DNA of 64,000 bases. Source: Solirubrum koreensis (GTDB lineage: Bacteria > Bacteroidota > Bacteroidia > Cytophagales > Hymenobacteraceae). The stretch lies in NCBI RefSeq assembly GCF_039541855.1, contig NZ_BAABHA010000002.1:930001-994000 (forward strand), given 5' to 3'. Numbering within the stretch: the stretch's first letter is position 1; each line of letters opens with the position of its first letter. The notes under the pieces were generated by a model. The model saw nothing but the letters and a program-made list of their open reading frames with translations, did no database searches and was not told the DNA's origin. Positions 1 to 7,837 of the stretch are shown piece after piece. A program made the translations under genes and the position numbers.

Positions 1-2222
1 TTGGGCTTCTGGCGGTTCTTGAGGGTGGCGCCAAAATCGAGGCGGTGGTAGGCAGGCACGCGGTAGTTGTTGCGGGCGTCGCCGCCCACCACGGGTACCA
101 CCAGGCCTTCGTACACGAAACGGGCGTTCGGGAAGGTAGTGGCCACGCCGGTGCCGTAGGCAAAATTGGCCGACACGAACAGCCGCTTGCTCACCTCGTA
201 CAGACCCACCACTGAGAGGCTGTGCGTTTTGTCGTACTTGTTGGGGTACCACTTGCCGGCGTTCAGCCCGTCAATCTGACGCTCCGAGCGGCTCAGCGTG
301 TAGCTCACCCAGCCCGTGAGCGGCCCTTGGTTTTTCTTCACGTAGAACTCGGCGCCGTAAGCGCGGCCGTCGCCGTAAAGCAGCTCGCCTTCCAAATCCT
401 TGTTGAGCAGGGTGTTGGCCCCGTTCACGTAGTCGATTTGGTTGCTCATGGTCTTACCGAACACCTCCACCGACGCCTCATATTGGTTGTCGCGCAGGTT
501 GCGGAAGTAGCCTATAGCCACCTGGTTGCCGCGCTCGGGCTGTACGTTGTTAGTGCTCGGCGTCCAGATATCCAGCGGCGACGAAGCCGTGGTGTTCGAT
601 ACCAAGTGAATGTACTGCACCGTGCGGTTGTAGCTGGCCTTCAACGAACTGGTTTCGTCGAGCGTGAAGCGCAGCGAAGCCCGCGGCTCCAGGTTGGCGT
701 AGCGCTTAATAACCTCGCCGTTCTTGGTATCGCGCCCGTTCACGGGGTCTTTGCGTTGGCCCACGGCGCCCACGTAATCAAAAACACGGGTACCGCTGCC
801 CAGAAAATCGAATACCGAGAGGCGCAGGCCGTACTGCGCCTGCAGGCGGGTCGAAATGGTTTGCTCGTTGTCGAGGTAGGCAGCGTACTCGCCAGCCTGC
901 TGGGCGTCTACTTTCAGGCCGATGAAAATGGATTCGGTGCTCAGCGGCTTCACCGTGGCCGGGTTAAAATGGTAGCGCGTGCCGCTTACGCCCCCCGACA
1001 GCGTGTTGCTGGCATTGAGCACGTAGCTCAAATCGGCTTTGCCGGTGTAGTTACGGATATCGGAGGTCCACTCAAAAGCCTGCGTGCCGTTCGGTACCCC
1101 CAGGGCGTAGTCGTACTCGGCGGCCACGGCCGAGAAATTGCCGATCAGGCGGGGCGAGAACTGGTGCGTCCAGCGGACGGTGCCGCCGGTGTTGCCCCAG
1201 TCGTTCTTGAACACGTTCGCGAAGTTGAACACGTCGCGGCCCCGGTAGCCGGTGAGCTGCAGCTGGTCGCGGGCGCTGAAGCGGTGGTTCACCTTCACGC
1301 TCAGGTCGTAGAAGTAGGCCTGGTTGTTTTTTTGCTCGGGCACCAGCTTCAGGAACAGGTCGCCGTAAGAGCGGCGTCCGGCCAGCACCACCGAGGTGCG
1401 GTCTTTGATCAGCGGCGCTTCCACCGCCAGCCGGCTCGAAATCAGGCCGATGCCGCCGTTTACGTGGAGGCGGTCGGCGGCCTGCCCATCGCGCAGGCGC
1501 ACGTCGAGCAGCGAGGAAAGCCTGCCGCCGTACTGGGCCGGAATGCCGCCTTTGTAAAGCTTCATGCTCTCCACGGCGTCGGGGTTAAAGGCCGAGAACA
1601 AGCCGAACAGGTGCGAGACGTTATACACCGGTATTTCGTCCATCAGAATCAGGTTCTGATCGATGCCGCCGCCGCGCACGTTGAAGCCGGAAGCACCCTC
1701 GCCCACCGTGGTTACGCCGGGCAGCAGCTGAATGCTGCGCACCACGTCCACCTCGCCCAGCAAAGCCGGCATGAGCTTCACGGTTTTCATGTCGAGGCGG
1801 TTCACGCTCATTTCGGGCTTCTTGATGTTGTCTTCGGCCCGGGCACCCTGCACCAGCACTTCCTGCGTTTGCACGCGCTGGGCCGCTAATTTCACCGAGC
1901 GCGTTAGGTCACCGGTTAGCTCCACGCGTTCCTCGCGCGGCTCGAAGCCGATAACCTGGAACGTGATGACGTGGGCGCCTTTGGGCAGTTGGAGCGCATA
2001 AAAGCCGTTTTCATCGGTGTTCACCCCAATGCCCAGGGCCTTTACAAACACCGAGGCGCCAATGAGGGCTTCGCCGGTGGCCCCGTCGCGTAAGTAGCCG
2101 CTCAGGGTTACTTTGGCCGTGGCCGCCGGTGCCGGCCGCGGCGCGTCGGCCGACTGACTTCGGGCGGGTTGGGCTGCCAGCCACAGGCCCGCCGTCAGGC
2201 CCAGATAAAGGGTTGTTTTCAT
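1..2222 (-). CDS. TonB-dependent outer-membrane receptor, C-terminus cut by window start
   Basis: This reads as 740 codons from an ATG at 2220-2222; the 3' end lies beyond position 1. An N-terminal signal peptide (MKTTLYLGLTAGLWLAA, cleaved near ARSQ) is followed by a carboxypeptidase-regulatory-like beta-sandwich (about residues 40-115, with a GATGEALIGASVFV-type motif). A TonB plug domain follows (about 130-235, with GFNVRGGGIDQN and an LDVRLRDG segment), then the start of a 22-strand barrel. By family knowledge it is an outer-membrane importer powered by TonB/ExbBD; the substrate cannot be told from sequence. It lies downstream of a GIN-domain lipoprotein and an ECF sigma factor on the same strand. 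No SusD gene is visible on this side. Confidence 0.93.
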   Translation of the reverse strand, partial: MKTTLYLGLTAGLWLAAQPARSQSADAPRPAPAATAKVTLSGYLRDGATGEALIGASVFVKALGIGVNTDENGFYALQLPKGAHVITFQVIGFEPREERVELTGDLTRSVKLAAQRVQTQEVLVQGARAEDNIKKPEMSVNRLDMKTVKLMPALLGEVDVVRSIQLLPGVTTVGEGASGFNVRGGGIDQNLILMDEIPVYNVSHLFGLFSAFNPDAVESMKLYKGGIPAQYGGRLSSLLDVRLRDGQAADRLHVNGGIGLISSRLAVEAPLIKDRTSVVLAGRRSYGDLFLKLVPEQKNNQAYFYDLSVKVNHRFSARDQLQLTGYRGRDVFNFANVFKNDWGNTGGTVRWTHQFSPRLIGNFSAVAAEYDYALGVPNGTQAFEWTSDIRNYTGKADLSYVLNASNTLSGGVSGTRYHFNPATVKPLSTESIFIGLKVDAQQAGEYAAYLDNEQTISTRLQAQYGLRLSVFDFLGSGTRVFDYVGAVGQRKDPVNGRDTKNGEVIKRYANLEPRASLRFTLDETSSLKASYNRTVQYIHLVSNTTASSPLDIWTPSTNNVQPERGNQVAIGYFRNLRDNQYEASVEVFGKTMSNQIDYVNGANTLLNKDLEGELLYGDGRAYGAEFYVKKNQGPLTGWVSYTLSRSERQIDGLNAGKWYPNKYDKTHSLSVVGLYEVSKRLFVSANFAYGTGVATTFPNARFVYEGLVVPVVGGDARNNYRVPAYHRLDFGATLKNRQKP

Positions 2223-2356
2223 AGTAGGTTTTTCAGCGCGGTGGTTTTCCGAGTGACGAGCAGAAACCGCCGGAAAAGCGCAATGATGGAAGCAAGTGAG
2301 AATGAAGGCTGAAACCGGGAGGGGCAGTTCCAGCGCCCTTCGTTTCAGCGTTGAGT

Positions 2357-3091
2357 TTAGTTGCCGGTCAGGACTTTGCCCGAACCGCTGATGCGAGTGG
2401 TAACCAAGGGCGTGCCGCGGTAGTACACAGTGCCGCTGCCGCTGATTTCGGCGTTCAGGTTACGGCTGGTGTACACGTAGCTGCGGCCCGAGCCGCTGAT
2501 GTTCACATTGGTATCCTGGGTAATGAGGTCGTAGGAATTTACCCGGCCCGAGCCGCTGATGCTGATGGTGTGCGTGGGCGCCGTGCCGCGCAGGTTCACC
2601 TCGCCCGAGCCCGAAATGGTGGTGCGCAGGCTGTTCACGTTGGCCAGATCCAGATCGGCCTTGCCCGAGCCCGACACGCCTACCCGGAAGCTGTTGGCCG
2701 ACCAGGCGGAGTTGCTGCGCAGGCTGCCCGAGCCGGCTACCTCTACTTCCGACAGCGACGGCACCGTGATGTAAATGCGGATGGGGTCGTGGCTGCGCAC
2801 GTTCACGCGGCCGAACTCAATTTCGAGCTGGTCGCCGTTGAGCTCGGTTTCCAGCACGTCCAGAATATTGCGCTGCGCTTCGATGCGCACTTCCTGCTGC
2901 GGGCCTTGGGTAATAACCACGTCAGCGTCTACTTTCAGCTCCACGCGGCTAAAGGCGTTAAGCGTTCGGGTTTCCGACTGGGTGGGACCGGTACCTCGCA
3001 CGCGGGGGCCGAACGAGTCGCCGTCGTGGTTGCAGCTGGCCGTGAGCAGCAGAGTCGAGAAGAGCAGGGACGGGAGCCAGTTTGTTTTCAT
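2357..3091 (-). CDS. GIN-domain (DUF2807) lipoprotein
   Basis: The 244-residue product begins with a lipoprotein signal ending in LLLTASC (Cys20), so it is probably an exported lipoprotein. The mature part is a right-handed beta-helix type GIN/DUF2807 domain, visible as at least six regularly spaced SGSG turns (AGSGSL, VSGSGK, ISGSGE, ISGSGR, ISGSGR, ISGSGT, ISGSGK) about every 19-21 residues. Biochemical function of the family is not established; members occur in Bacteroidota envelopes. It sits between the ECF sigma gene (91-base gap) and the TonB receptor (134-base gap), all on the minus strand, so co-transcription is plausible. The repeated GGC/AGC codons make the DNA itself repetitive here. 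Confidence 0.88.
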   Translation of the reverse strand: MKTNWLPSLLFSTLLLTASCNHDGDSFGPRVRGTGPTQSETRTLNAFSRVELKVDADVVITQGPQQEVRIEAQRNILDVLETELNGDQLEIEFGRVNVRSHDPIRIYITVPSLSEVEVAGSGSLRSNSAWSANSFRVGVSGSGKADLDLANVNSLRTTISGSGEVNLRGTAPTHTISISGSGRVNSYDLITQDTNVNISGSGRSYVYTSRNLNAEISGSGTVYYRGTPLVTTRISGSGKVLTGN

Positions 3092-3182
3092 AGCGGGTAA
3101 GCTGGTTGGTTTAGTGGGTTTCTGGAGTTAAGACCCGCAACCCCACTCCTACCCCCACGCCGACTTGAAAAATATTTATGCT

Positions 3183-3776
3183 TTACCACCCCAACCACAC
3201 TAACACCCACATCGTCAGGCCCGAAAAAAAGCCACTGAGCTGCTGCCGCAACAACCGCAGCGCCTTGCCCATCTGGTTTTCCACGGTTTTGGGGGCCACG
3301 TCTAGCGCCTCGGCTATCTGCTGGTAGCTGAGGCCTTCCTGCCGGCTCATCAGAAACACGGCGCGGCACTGCGGCGGCAGCGTTTCCAGCGCCTCGGCCA
3401 CGGCCTGCTCGGCTTCATGGCCGTTAAGCCCCTCGTCGGTGGTATTGGCCGAGGGCTCGGCTACGTTGGCATCGTCCCAGGCTACCTGCCGTTTGCTGCG
3501 CTCGGTGTGGCGCAGGGCCGCGTTCATGGCGGCGCGGTAAAGGTAAGCTTTGTAGGTGCTGCTGATAACGAGCGTGTCGCGGTTGTTCCACACGCGCAGA
3601 AACACGTCCTGCAACAGGTCTTCGGCCACGTCGCGGTCTTGCACCACCCGAAAAATCACGTTGCCCAGCGGCCGGTAGTAGCCTTTGAAGAGCGCCTGCA
3701 TGAACGCTTCGCCGTCGGTGCGCTGCAGCTCCGCTAGCCGGATTTCTAGCGCATCGAGGGTTGCTACTTCGGGCAT
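3183..3776 (-). CDS. ECF RNA polymerase sigma factor with hydrophobic C-terminal tail
   Basis: 197 residues if started at the ATG ending at 3776; an upstream in-frame ATG at 3869 would add 31 residues that do not look sigma-like. Region 2 is seen around residues 23-60 (FKGYYRPLGNVIFRV then DVAEDLLQDVFLRVWNN), and region 4 near 135-180 (LPPQCRAVFLMSRQEGLSYQQIA, then VAPKTVENQMGKALRLL). It belongs to the Bacteroidota ECF group that usually pairs with a FecR anti-sigma factor and a TonB receptor. Here no FecR gene follows; a GIN lipoprotein and a receptor do. The last about 16 residues (GFFSGLTMWVLVWLGW) are strongly hydrophobic and could tether the protein to the membrane. Confidence 0.9.
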   Translation of the reverse strand: MPEVATLDALEIRLAELQRTDGEAFMQALFKGYYRPLGNVIFRVVQDRDVAEDLLQDVFLRVWNNRDTLVISSTYKAYLYRAAMNAALRHTERSKRQVAWDDANVAEPSANTTDEGLNGHEAEQAVAEALETLPPQCRAVFLMSRQEGLSYQQIAEALDVAPKTVENQMGKALRLLRQQLSGFFSGLTMWVLVWLGW

Positions 3777-3911
3777 GACGGCGGGGTGGGCAGGCAGGCG
3801 GCGGAATCCTTCAGCCCGTGGACTGAAGCGCAGCAAATGTACGCCCTCACCAGAATATAGCTGCACCAACGTGTTGTTCCACAGCTAACATGATTGGGTG
3901 ATAGAGCGGGT

Positions 3912-5216
3912 TTACGCCACCGCTCCTTCTTTCGGCGTCAAGTCCAGTACACGTAATTTCTTGGCCCGCCACGCTGTAACCGCCACCACCACCAGCGTCA
4001 TGGCGCCACCAAAAACCACCGAGGGTACTACGCCCATGAGCTTGGCCACGGAGCCCGATTCAAACGACCCGATTTCGTTGCTGGACCCAATGAAGATGTT
4101 GTTTACCGCCGAAACTCGCCCTTTCATGTACTCGGGCGTGTAAGTGTGTATGAGCGTGGAGCGCACAATAACCGACACCGAATCGAAGACGCCGGTCATG
4201 AACAGCAGCAGCAACGACGCAAAGAAATTCCTGGACAGCGCAAACAGAATGGTGGCAGCCCCAAAACCGGCCACAGCCCACAGCAGCTTACGCCCGGCAT
4301 GGCGCCGCAGTGGGAAATACGTCAGCAGCACCGCCATTAGCACCGAACCCACGGCCGGCGCGGTGCGCAACATGCCAAAACCGTTTGGCCCGACCTTCAG
4401 AATCTCATCGGCGAAAATGGGCAACAGCGCCACCGCGCCGCCAAAGAGCACCGCAAACAAATCGAGCGACAAAGCCGCCAGCACGATTTGGTTGCTGAAA
4501 ATAAACCGAATACCCGACAGCACGCTCTCCTTCAGACTCAGCACCTCTCCTTCCCGAGCGGGCAAAGGCCGGCTGCCGATGGTGGTGAAGAGCAGCAGCG
4601 ACACCACCGTTAGGGCCAGGTCCACGCCGTAGGCCGTGCTAAGCCCCGTCATGGCCGTCCCGCCGAGGTGAAATAAGCTCTGAGCCACAATCCAGCCCCC
4701 AATAACAGGCCCCAGTACCGACGATGCCTGCCAGGTGGCGCTGTTCCAGGTTATGGCGTTGGCGAGCAACTTACGGTTGGGCAGCAGTTGCGGCATAAAC
4801 GAAAACAGCGCCGGCCCCAGAAAGCCCCGCGCAATTCCGCTCACAAAAATGACCGCGTAAATCGGCAGCGTGTGGTACTGGGTAAGCGCCCACGCGCCGC
4901 TGGGCCGCGTGAACAGAAACAACGCCAACGAGCACAGCATAAACACCGTCAGCGCCGTTATAATAATGCGCTTGCGCGGCACCGAGTCGGCCACGTGCCC
5001 GGCATATAACGACACCACAATGCTGGGAATGGCTTCGGCCAGACCAATTAAGCCCAGCGCCAGCGGGTCTTTGGTGAGCTGGTACATCTGCCAGCCCACC
5101 ACCACGGCCTGCATTTGAGTGGCTATTACCAAGCACACCCTCGCCGATATCAAACGGCGGAAATCGGGAATGCGCAGGGCAGCGTACGGGTCGTGGGGTT
5201 GGGCGGAAGTCGTCAT
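3912..5216 (-). CDS. MFS transporter, EntS-like
   Basis: 434 residues from the ATG ending at 5216; an upstream ATG at 5333 would add 39 residues of hydrophilic sequence and lies upstream of a probable -7 box, so it is unlikely. About twelve membrane segments are seen. The signature loop between helices 2 and 3 appears as YAGHVADSVPRKRIII. The N-terminus (DPYAALRIPDFRRLISARV) is typical of the MFS_3 / enterobactin-exporter-like group. Predicted role is inner-membrane drug or siderophore efflux; the substrate is not deducible. The gene stands alone, transcribed towards the sigma gene with a 135-base gap. Confidence 0.88.
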   Translation of the reverse strand: MTTSAQPHDPYAALRIPDFRRLISARVCLVIATQMQAVVVGWQMYQLTKDPLALGLIGLAEAIPSIVVSLYAGHVADSVPRKRIIITALTVFMLCSLALFLFTRPSGAWALTQYHTLPIYAVIFVSGIARGFLGPALFSFMPQLLPNRKLLANAITWNSATWQASSVLGPVIGGWIVAQSLFHLGGTAMTGLSTAYGVDLALTVVSLLLFTTIGSRPLPAREGEVLSLKESVLSGIRFIFSNQIVLAALSLDLFAVLFGGAVALLPIFADEILKVGPNGFGMLRTAPAVGSVLMAVLLTYFPLRRHAGRKLLWAVAGFGAATILFALSRNFFASLLLLFMTGVFDSVSVIVRSTLIHTYTPEYMKGRVSAVNNIFIGSSNEIGSFESGSVAKLMGVVPSVVFGGAMTLVVVAVTAWRAKKLRVLDLTPKEGAVA

Positions 5217-5230
5217 GAAAACGGAAGGCG

Positions 5231-5238
5231 CAAAAGTA
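5231..5238 (-). promoter_or_regulatory. Candidate -7 box TACTTTTG for the MFS gene
   Basis: On the minus strand this reads TACTTTTG, an exact match to the Bacteroidota TAnnTTTG -7 element, 14 bases from the ATG ending at 5216. That implies a very short leader. I see no clear -33 TTTG at the usual distance. Confidence 0.45.
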
Positions 5239-5416
5239 GCCACCCGCGGCGGCTCCGCCGCTATACCGCCGGTTCGGCGTTTTGTTGCCTTGGTGTTGTC
5301 TTTTCCATTCGCTGCTACTTCCTGCCTCCCCATTTAAGCCGGCAGAACGGCTGGCCAGCCGCCTACGTACACCTGCTTCGGTGCCCGCGTTTCCATCCCG
5401 AGGGTTCCGCTACGGT

Positions 5417-5974
5417 ATGCGTTTTCGCTTCCTGATTGCAGCCTTACTGATGCTGACTTCCGCAGTGGCTTCGGCCCAAACCGCTTCCACTCCCACGTAC
5501 AGCCTGAAAGACGGCGCTTTCCGGCAAAACGGTGTGACCATGCGCCTGCGTGCCGGGCAGGCTTCCCGCCTCGAAGGTCCTATGACCCTCAACGACGGAT
5601 CGGTTATTAACCCCAGCGGCATTTTGGTAAAGAAAGACGGCACCCGCCAACTCTTGCCCGAAGGCCGGGCGGTAAATATGCAGGGCGAAGTGGTGGGCCT
5701 TCGCGACGACATGCAATCGGCCCAGGCCATTGAGCAGCGTAACCAGCAGGCCGGTGGCGGCGGCGAAACGCGCATTGTAACGCCTGGTTCCAGCGGCCCG
5801 GCCGTTTCGCCCAAACAAGCGCAGCAGCTGCGCCAACTGGAGCAACGCTTTGCCCTGCTCCAGCAAATGTCCGGTAAGCTGAACGACCGCGCCACCCAGG
5901 CACTGAGTACGGCGCCCAACGCCACCCAGTTCGATGCGCAGCTGCGGGCCATCGACACGCAATTGCGGCCTTAA
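5417..5974 (+). CDS. Secreted DUF6799-type protein
   Basis: 185 residues from the ATG at 5417, chosen because it starts a clean signal peptide (MRFRFLIAALLMLTSAVASA); an upstream ATG at 5282 would precede it with a non-signal extension. The mature part carries two short repeated beta motifs around residues 28-95 (YSLKDGAFRQNGVTMRL, then MTLNDGSVINPSGILVKKDG, then MQGEVVGL), which I associate with DUF6799. A Gln/Ala-rich helical tail (about 110-185) follows. Function is unknown; it is probably periplasmic. It is divergent from the MFS gene and followed by a strong hairpin. Confidence 0.75.
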   Translation: MRFRFLIAALLMLTSAVASAQTASTPTYSLKDGAFRQNGVTMRLRAGQASRLEGPMTLNDGSVINPSGILVKKDGTRQLLPEGRAVNMQGEVVGLRDDMQSAQAIEQRNQQAGGGGETRIVTPGSSGPAVSPKQAQQLRQLEQRFALLQQMSGKLNDRATQALSTAPNATQFDAQLRAIDTQLRP

Positions 5975-6026
5975 CCCATACTAGAGCCCGCGAAGTTTTT
6001 TTACAGTTTTGCTCTGCCCTGATGAA

Positions 6027-6066
6027 AACGGGAGCCTCGGTTATTTTCGGGGCTCCCGTTCTGCTT
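6027..6066 (+). terminator. Rho-independent-type terminator after the DUF6799 gene
   Basis: A perfect 10-bp stem (AACGGGAGCC / GGCTCCCGTT, arms 6027-6036 and 6051-6060) with a 14-base loop is followed by CTGCTTT. It lies 53 bases after the stop codon. Confidence 0.75.
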
Positions 6067-6335
6067 TAAGCAACCATAGTAAAAACTATATGAATACTGA
6101 CAAACAAAATGTTAGTACTCAAAACACATGGTTATTGCGGCTCTATTGATACGCTCAACTGTATCCGTCGAAAAAAAATCATCACTAAACCACTATGCTG
6201 TATTGCGCAGGTGGTGGCATAACTCTACATTTGGTAGCATCACTTCTTCATGTGACGTTCGTCGTCCTTATAAATTTCACCGGTAGCTGCACAATATGGC
6301 ATAAAGCTCTACGTTCCCTTAACCGTACAGCCTTT
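6067..6335 (+). other. AT-rich leader region before the second ECF sigma gene
   Basis: Noticeably lower GC than its neighbours. It holds a candidate promoter (annotated separately) and otherwise no recognisable gene. A continuous reading frame extends the sigma gene upstream to 6195, but the added residues (starting MLYCAGGG) do not resemble a sigma factor. Confidence 0.5.
6203..6233 (+). promoter_or_regulatory. Candidate Bacteroidota promoter for sigma / mini anti-sigma / nth
   Basis: TTG at 6203-6205 and TACATTTG at 6226-6233 are separated by 20 bases, matching the -33 TTG / -7 TAnnTTTG pattern. Transcription would start near 6238, giving a leader of about 95 bases before the ATG at 6336. 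Confidence 0.55.
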
Positions 6336-6971
6336 ATGGAACCCATGCAGCCGAGCGACTCCGCGTTGATTTCGCTCTACATTGCCGGCAAAGAAGAAGC
6401 CTTCGCCCTGTTGCTCGAACGGCATAAGCGCCGCGTATTCACCACAATCATGCTGATTGTGAAGGATACCGTGGTGGCTGAAGACTTGCTGCAAGATGCT
6501 TTCATCAAAGCGGTACACACCATGAAAAGCGGTCGGTACAACGAGGAAGGAAAGTTTTCGTCGTGGATCTGCCGCATTGCCCACAACCTGGCCATCGATA
6601 ATTTCCGCCGCCAAAAGCGCAATCCGCAGCTCAACCTCGACGCCACGGGCCATGCCTTCAATTCCCTCACTTATTCGGAGGAAGGAATTGATGCAACTTT
6701 GACCCGCGACGAAACCCACGCCCGGCTTCGGGAGTTAATACAAGAGCTGCCGGCCGCGCAAAAGGAGGTGTTGATCATGCGTCATTACGGCGACATGAGC
6801 TTCCAGGAAATTGCCGACGCAACGGGGGTGAGCATCAATACGGCCCTGGGCCGTATGCGCTATGCGCTCATCAACCTGCGGAAGAAAATGGCCGCGCAAC
6901 CTGTATTCTATGATCAAAACCTTTACCCACGAGACGCTGCTCCGGTATGTGTACAACGAGTTGCCAGCTGA
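6336..6971 (+). CDS. ECF-type RNA polymerase sigma factor
   Basis: 211 residues from the ATG at 6336, just before the conserved core (SALISLYIAGKEEAFALLLE); a second ATG at 6345 is also possible. Region 2 spans about residues 15-85 (TVVAEDLLQDAFIKAVHTM, then GKFSSWICRIAHNLAIDNFRR). Region 4 spans about 135-190 (LPAAQKEVLIMRHYGDMSFQEIA, GVSINTALGRMRYALINL). It directs core polymerase to a specific promoter set; targets are unknown. The last 62 bases overlap the next gene in another frame. It lies in the same direction as the small gene and nth, probably one transcript. Confidence 0.92.
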   Translation: MEPMQPSDSALISLYIAGKEEAFALLLERHKRRVFTTIMLIVKDTVVAEDLLQDAFIKAVHTMKSGRYNEEGKFSSWICRIAHNLAIDNFRRQKRNPQLNLDATGHAFNSLTYSEEGIDATLTRDETHARLRELIQELPAAQKEVLIMRHYGDMSFQEIADATGVSINTALGRMRYALINLRKKMAAQPVFYDQNLYPRDAAPVCVQRVAS

Positions 6972-7140
6972 GCAGCAGCACGAAGTAGAGCAAGCATTGG
7001 TGCACGACGCCGACTTGGCCGCTCGATGCGCCGACCTGCTCCTCGCCCAACGCTGTCTCGACGCGCTGCAAAGCACGCCCAGCGACCGGGCCGCCCAGAA
7101 CATTCTCCAATACTCGCGCACGTTCCTGCGCGCCAGCTAA
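6910..7140 (+). CDS. Small acidic protein overlapping the sigma gene; possible anti-sigma-like factor
   Basis: A 76-residue product from an ATG inside the sigma gene, sharing 62 bases with it in a different frame. The sequence MIKTFTHETLLRYVYNEL followed by PAEQQHEVEQALVHD resembles the N-terminal helical anti-sigma fold (helix, acidic turn, helix with LLRY..NEL and a VEQAL segment), but it lacks a zinc-finger HxxxCxxC motif and any membrane helix. Such an overlap gives strong translational coupling, which suits a partner protein. Function as a soluble regulator of the sigma factor is inference; it could also be an unrelated small protein. Confidence 0.7.
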   Translation: MIKTFTHETLLRYVYNELPAEQQHEVEQALVHDADLAARCADLLLAQRCLDALQSTPSDRAAQNILQYSRTFLRAS

Positions 7141-7147
7141 ACCGTTT

Positions 7148-7837
7148 GTGCCCGTAGCATCCATGCCCCGGGCCGAGCGGTTTCGCCGTTTTCTGGCCTA
7201 CTTCACCACCCATTTCCCCGAGCCCGAAACGGAGTTGCACTACCGCAACCCGTACGAGCTGCTGGTGGCTGTGGTGCTCAGCGCGCAATGCACCGACAAG
7301 CGCGTGAACCTGATTACGCCCCCGCTCTTTGAGCAATTTCCTACCCCGGAACGGCTGGCAGAGGCGTCGGTGGAAGATATATTCGCCCTGATCCGCAGCG
7401 TATCGTACCCGAACAACAAAGCCAAGCACCTTGCTGGGCTGGGCCGCATGCTGGTGCAGGATTTTGGCGGTGAAGTACCCAGCACGCTGGAGGAGTTACA
7501 GCGCCTGCCCGGCGTAGGGCGCAAAACGGCTAACGTTATTGTGTCGGTGGTGTATAACCAGCCGGCCATGGCCGTGGATACCCACGTGTTTCGGGTGTCG
7601 CACCGCATTAGCTTGGTTCCGCGCACGGCTACTACGCCCTTAGCAGTGGAGAAGGGCCTGCTGAAATACACCCCGCAGAATTTGGTGCCCAAAGCCCACC
7701 ATTGGCTAATTCTGCACGGCCGCTACATCTGTGTGGCGCGCAACCCCAAGTGTATGCAATGCCCCCTCACCGACTTCTGCAAGTACTTCGCCGATAACGT
7801 AGCCCCCAAGCTGGAGCCCATTGTAGCACCAGTTTAA
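7148..7837 (+). CDS. nth: Endonuclease III (DNA glycosylase / AP lyase)
   Basis: 229 residues. The helix-hairpin-helix motif LPGVGRKTANVI carries the catalytic Lys (K126), and the catalytic Asp is D144 in AVDTHVFRV. A [4Fe-4S] cluster site of the C-x6-C-x2-C-x5-C form is at C195, C202, C205 and C211. It removes oxidised pyrimidines in base-excision repair. The start may be the first Met or MPRAERF five residues on. It begins 7 bases after the small overlapping gene, so it probably shares the sigma-factor transcript. Its stop overlaps the convergent glycosyltransferase stop in a shared TTAA. Confidence 0.96.
   Translation: MPVASMPRAERFRRFLAYFTTHFPEPETELHYRNPYELLVAVVLSAQCTDKRVNLITPPLFEQFPTPERLAEASVEDIFALIRSVSYPNNKAKHLAGLGRMLVQDFGGEVPSTLEELQRLPGVGRKTANVIVSVVYNQPAMAVDTHVFRVSHRISLVPRTATTPLAVEKGLLKYTPQNLVPKAHHWLILHGRYICVARNPKCMQCPLTDFCKYFADNVAPKLEPIVAPV

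Noticed and set aside
222..1889. Long plus-strand frame (555 codons) opposite the TonB receptor
   Set aside because: It mirrors the receptor gene in an antisense frame; its composition is His/Val/Ala/Gly-rich with no domain, typical of a high-GC shadow.
2357..3091. SGSG repeats as a phase-variable tract
   Set aside because: Units are about 60 bases apart with diverged sequence; they reflect beta-helix turns, not a slippage repeat.
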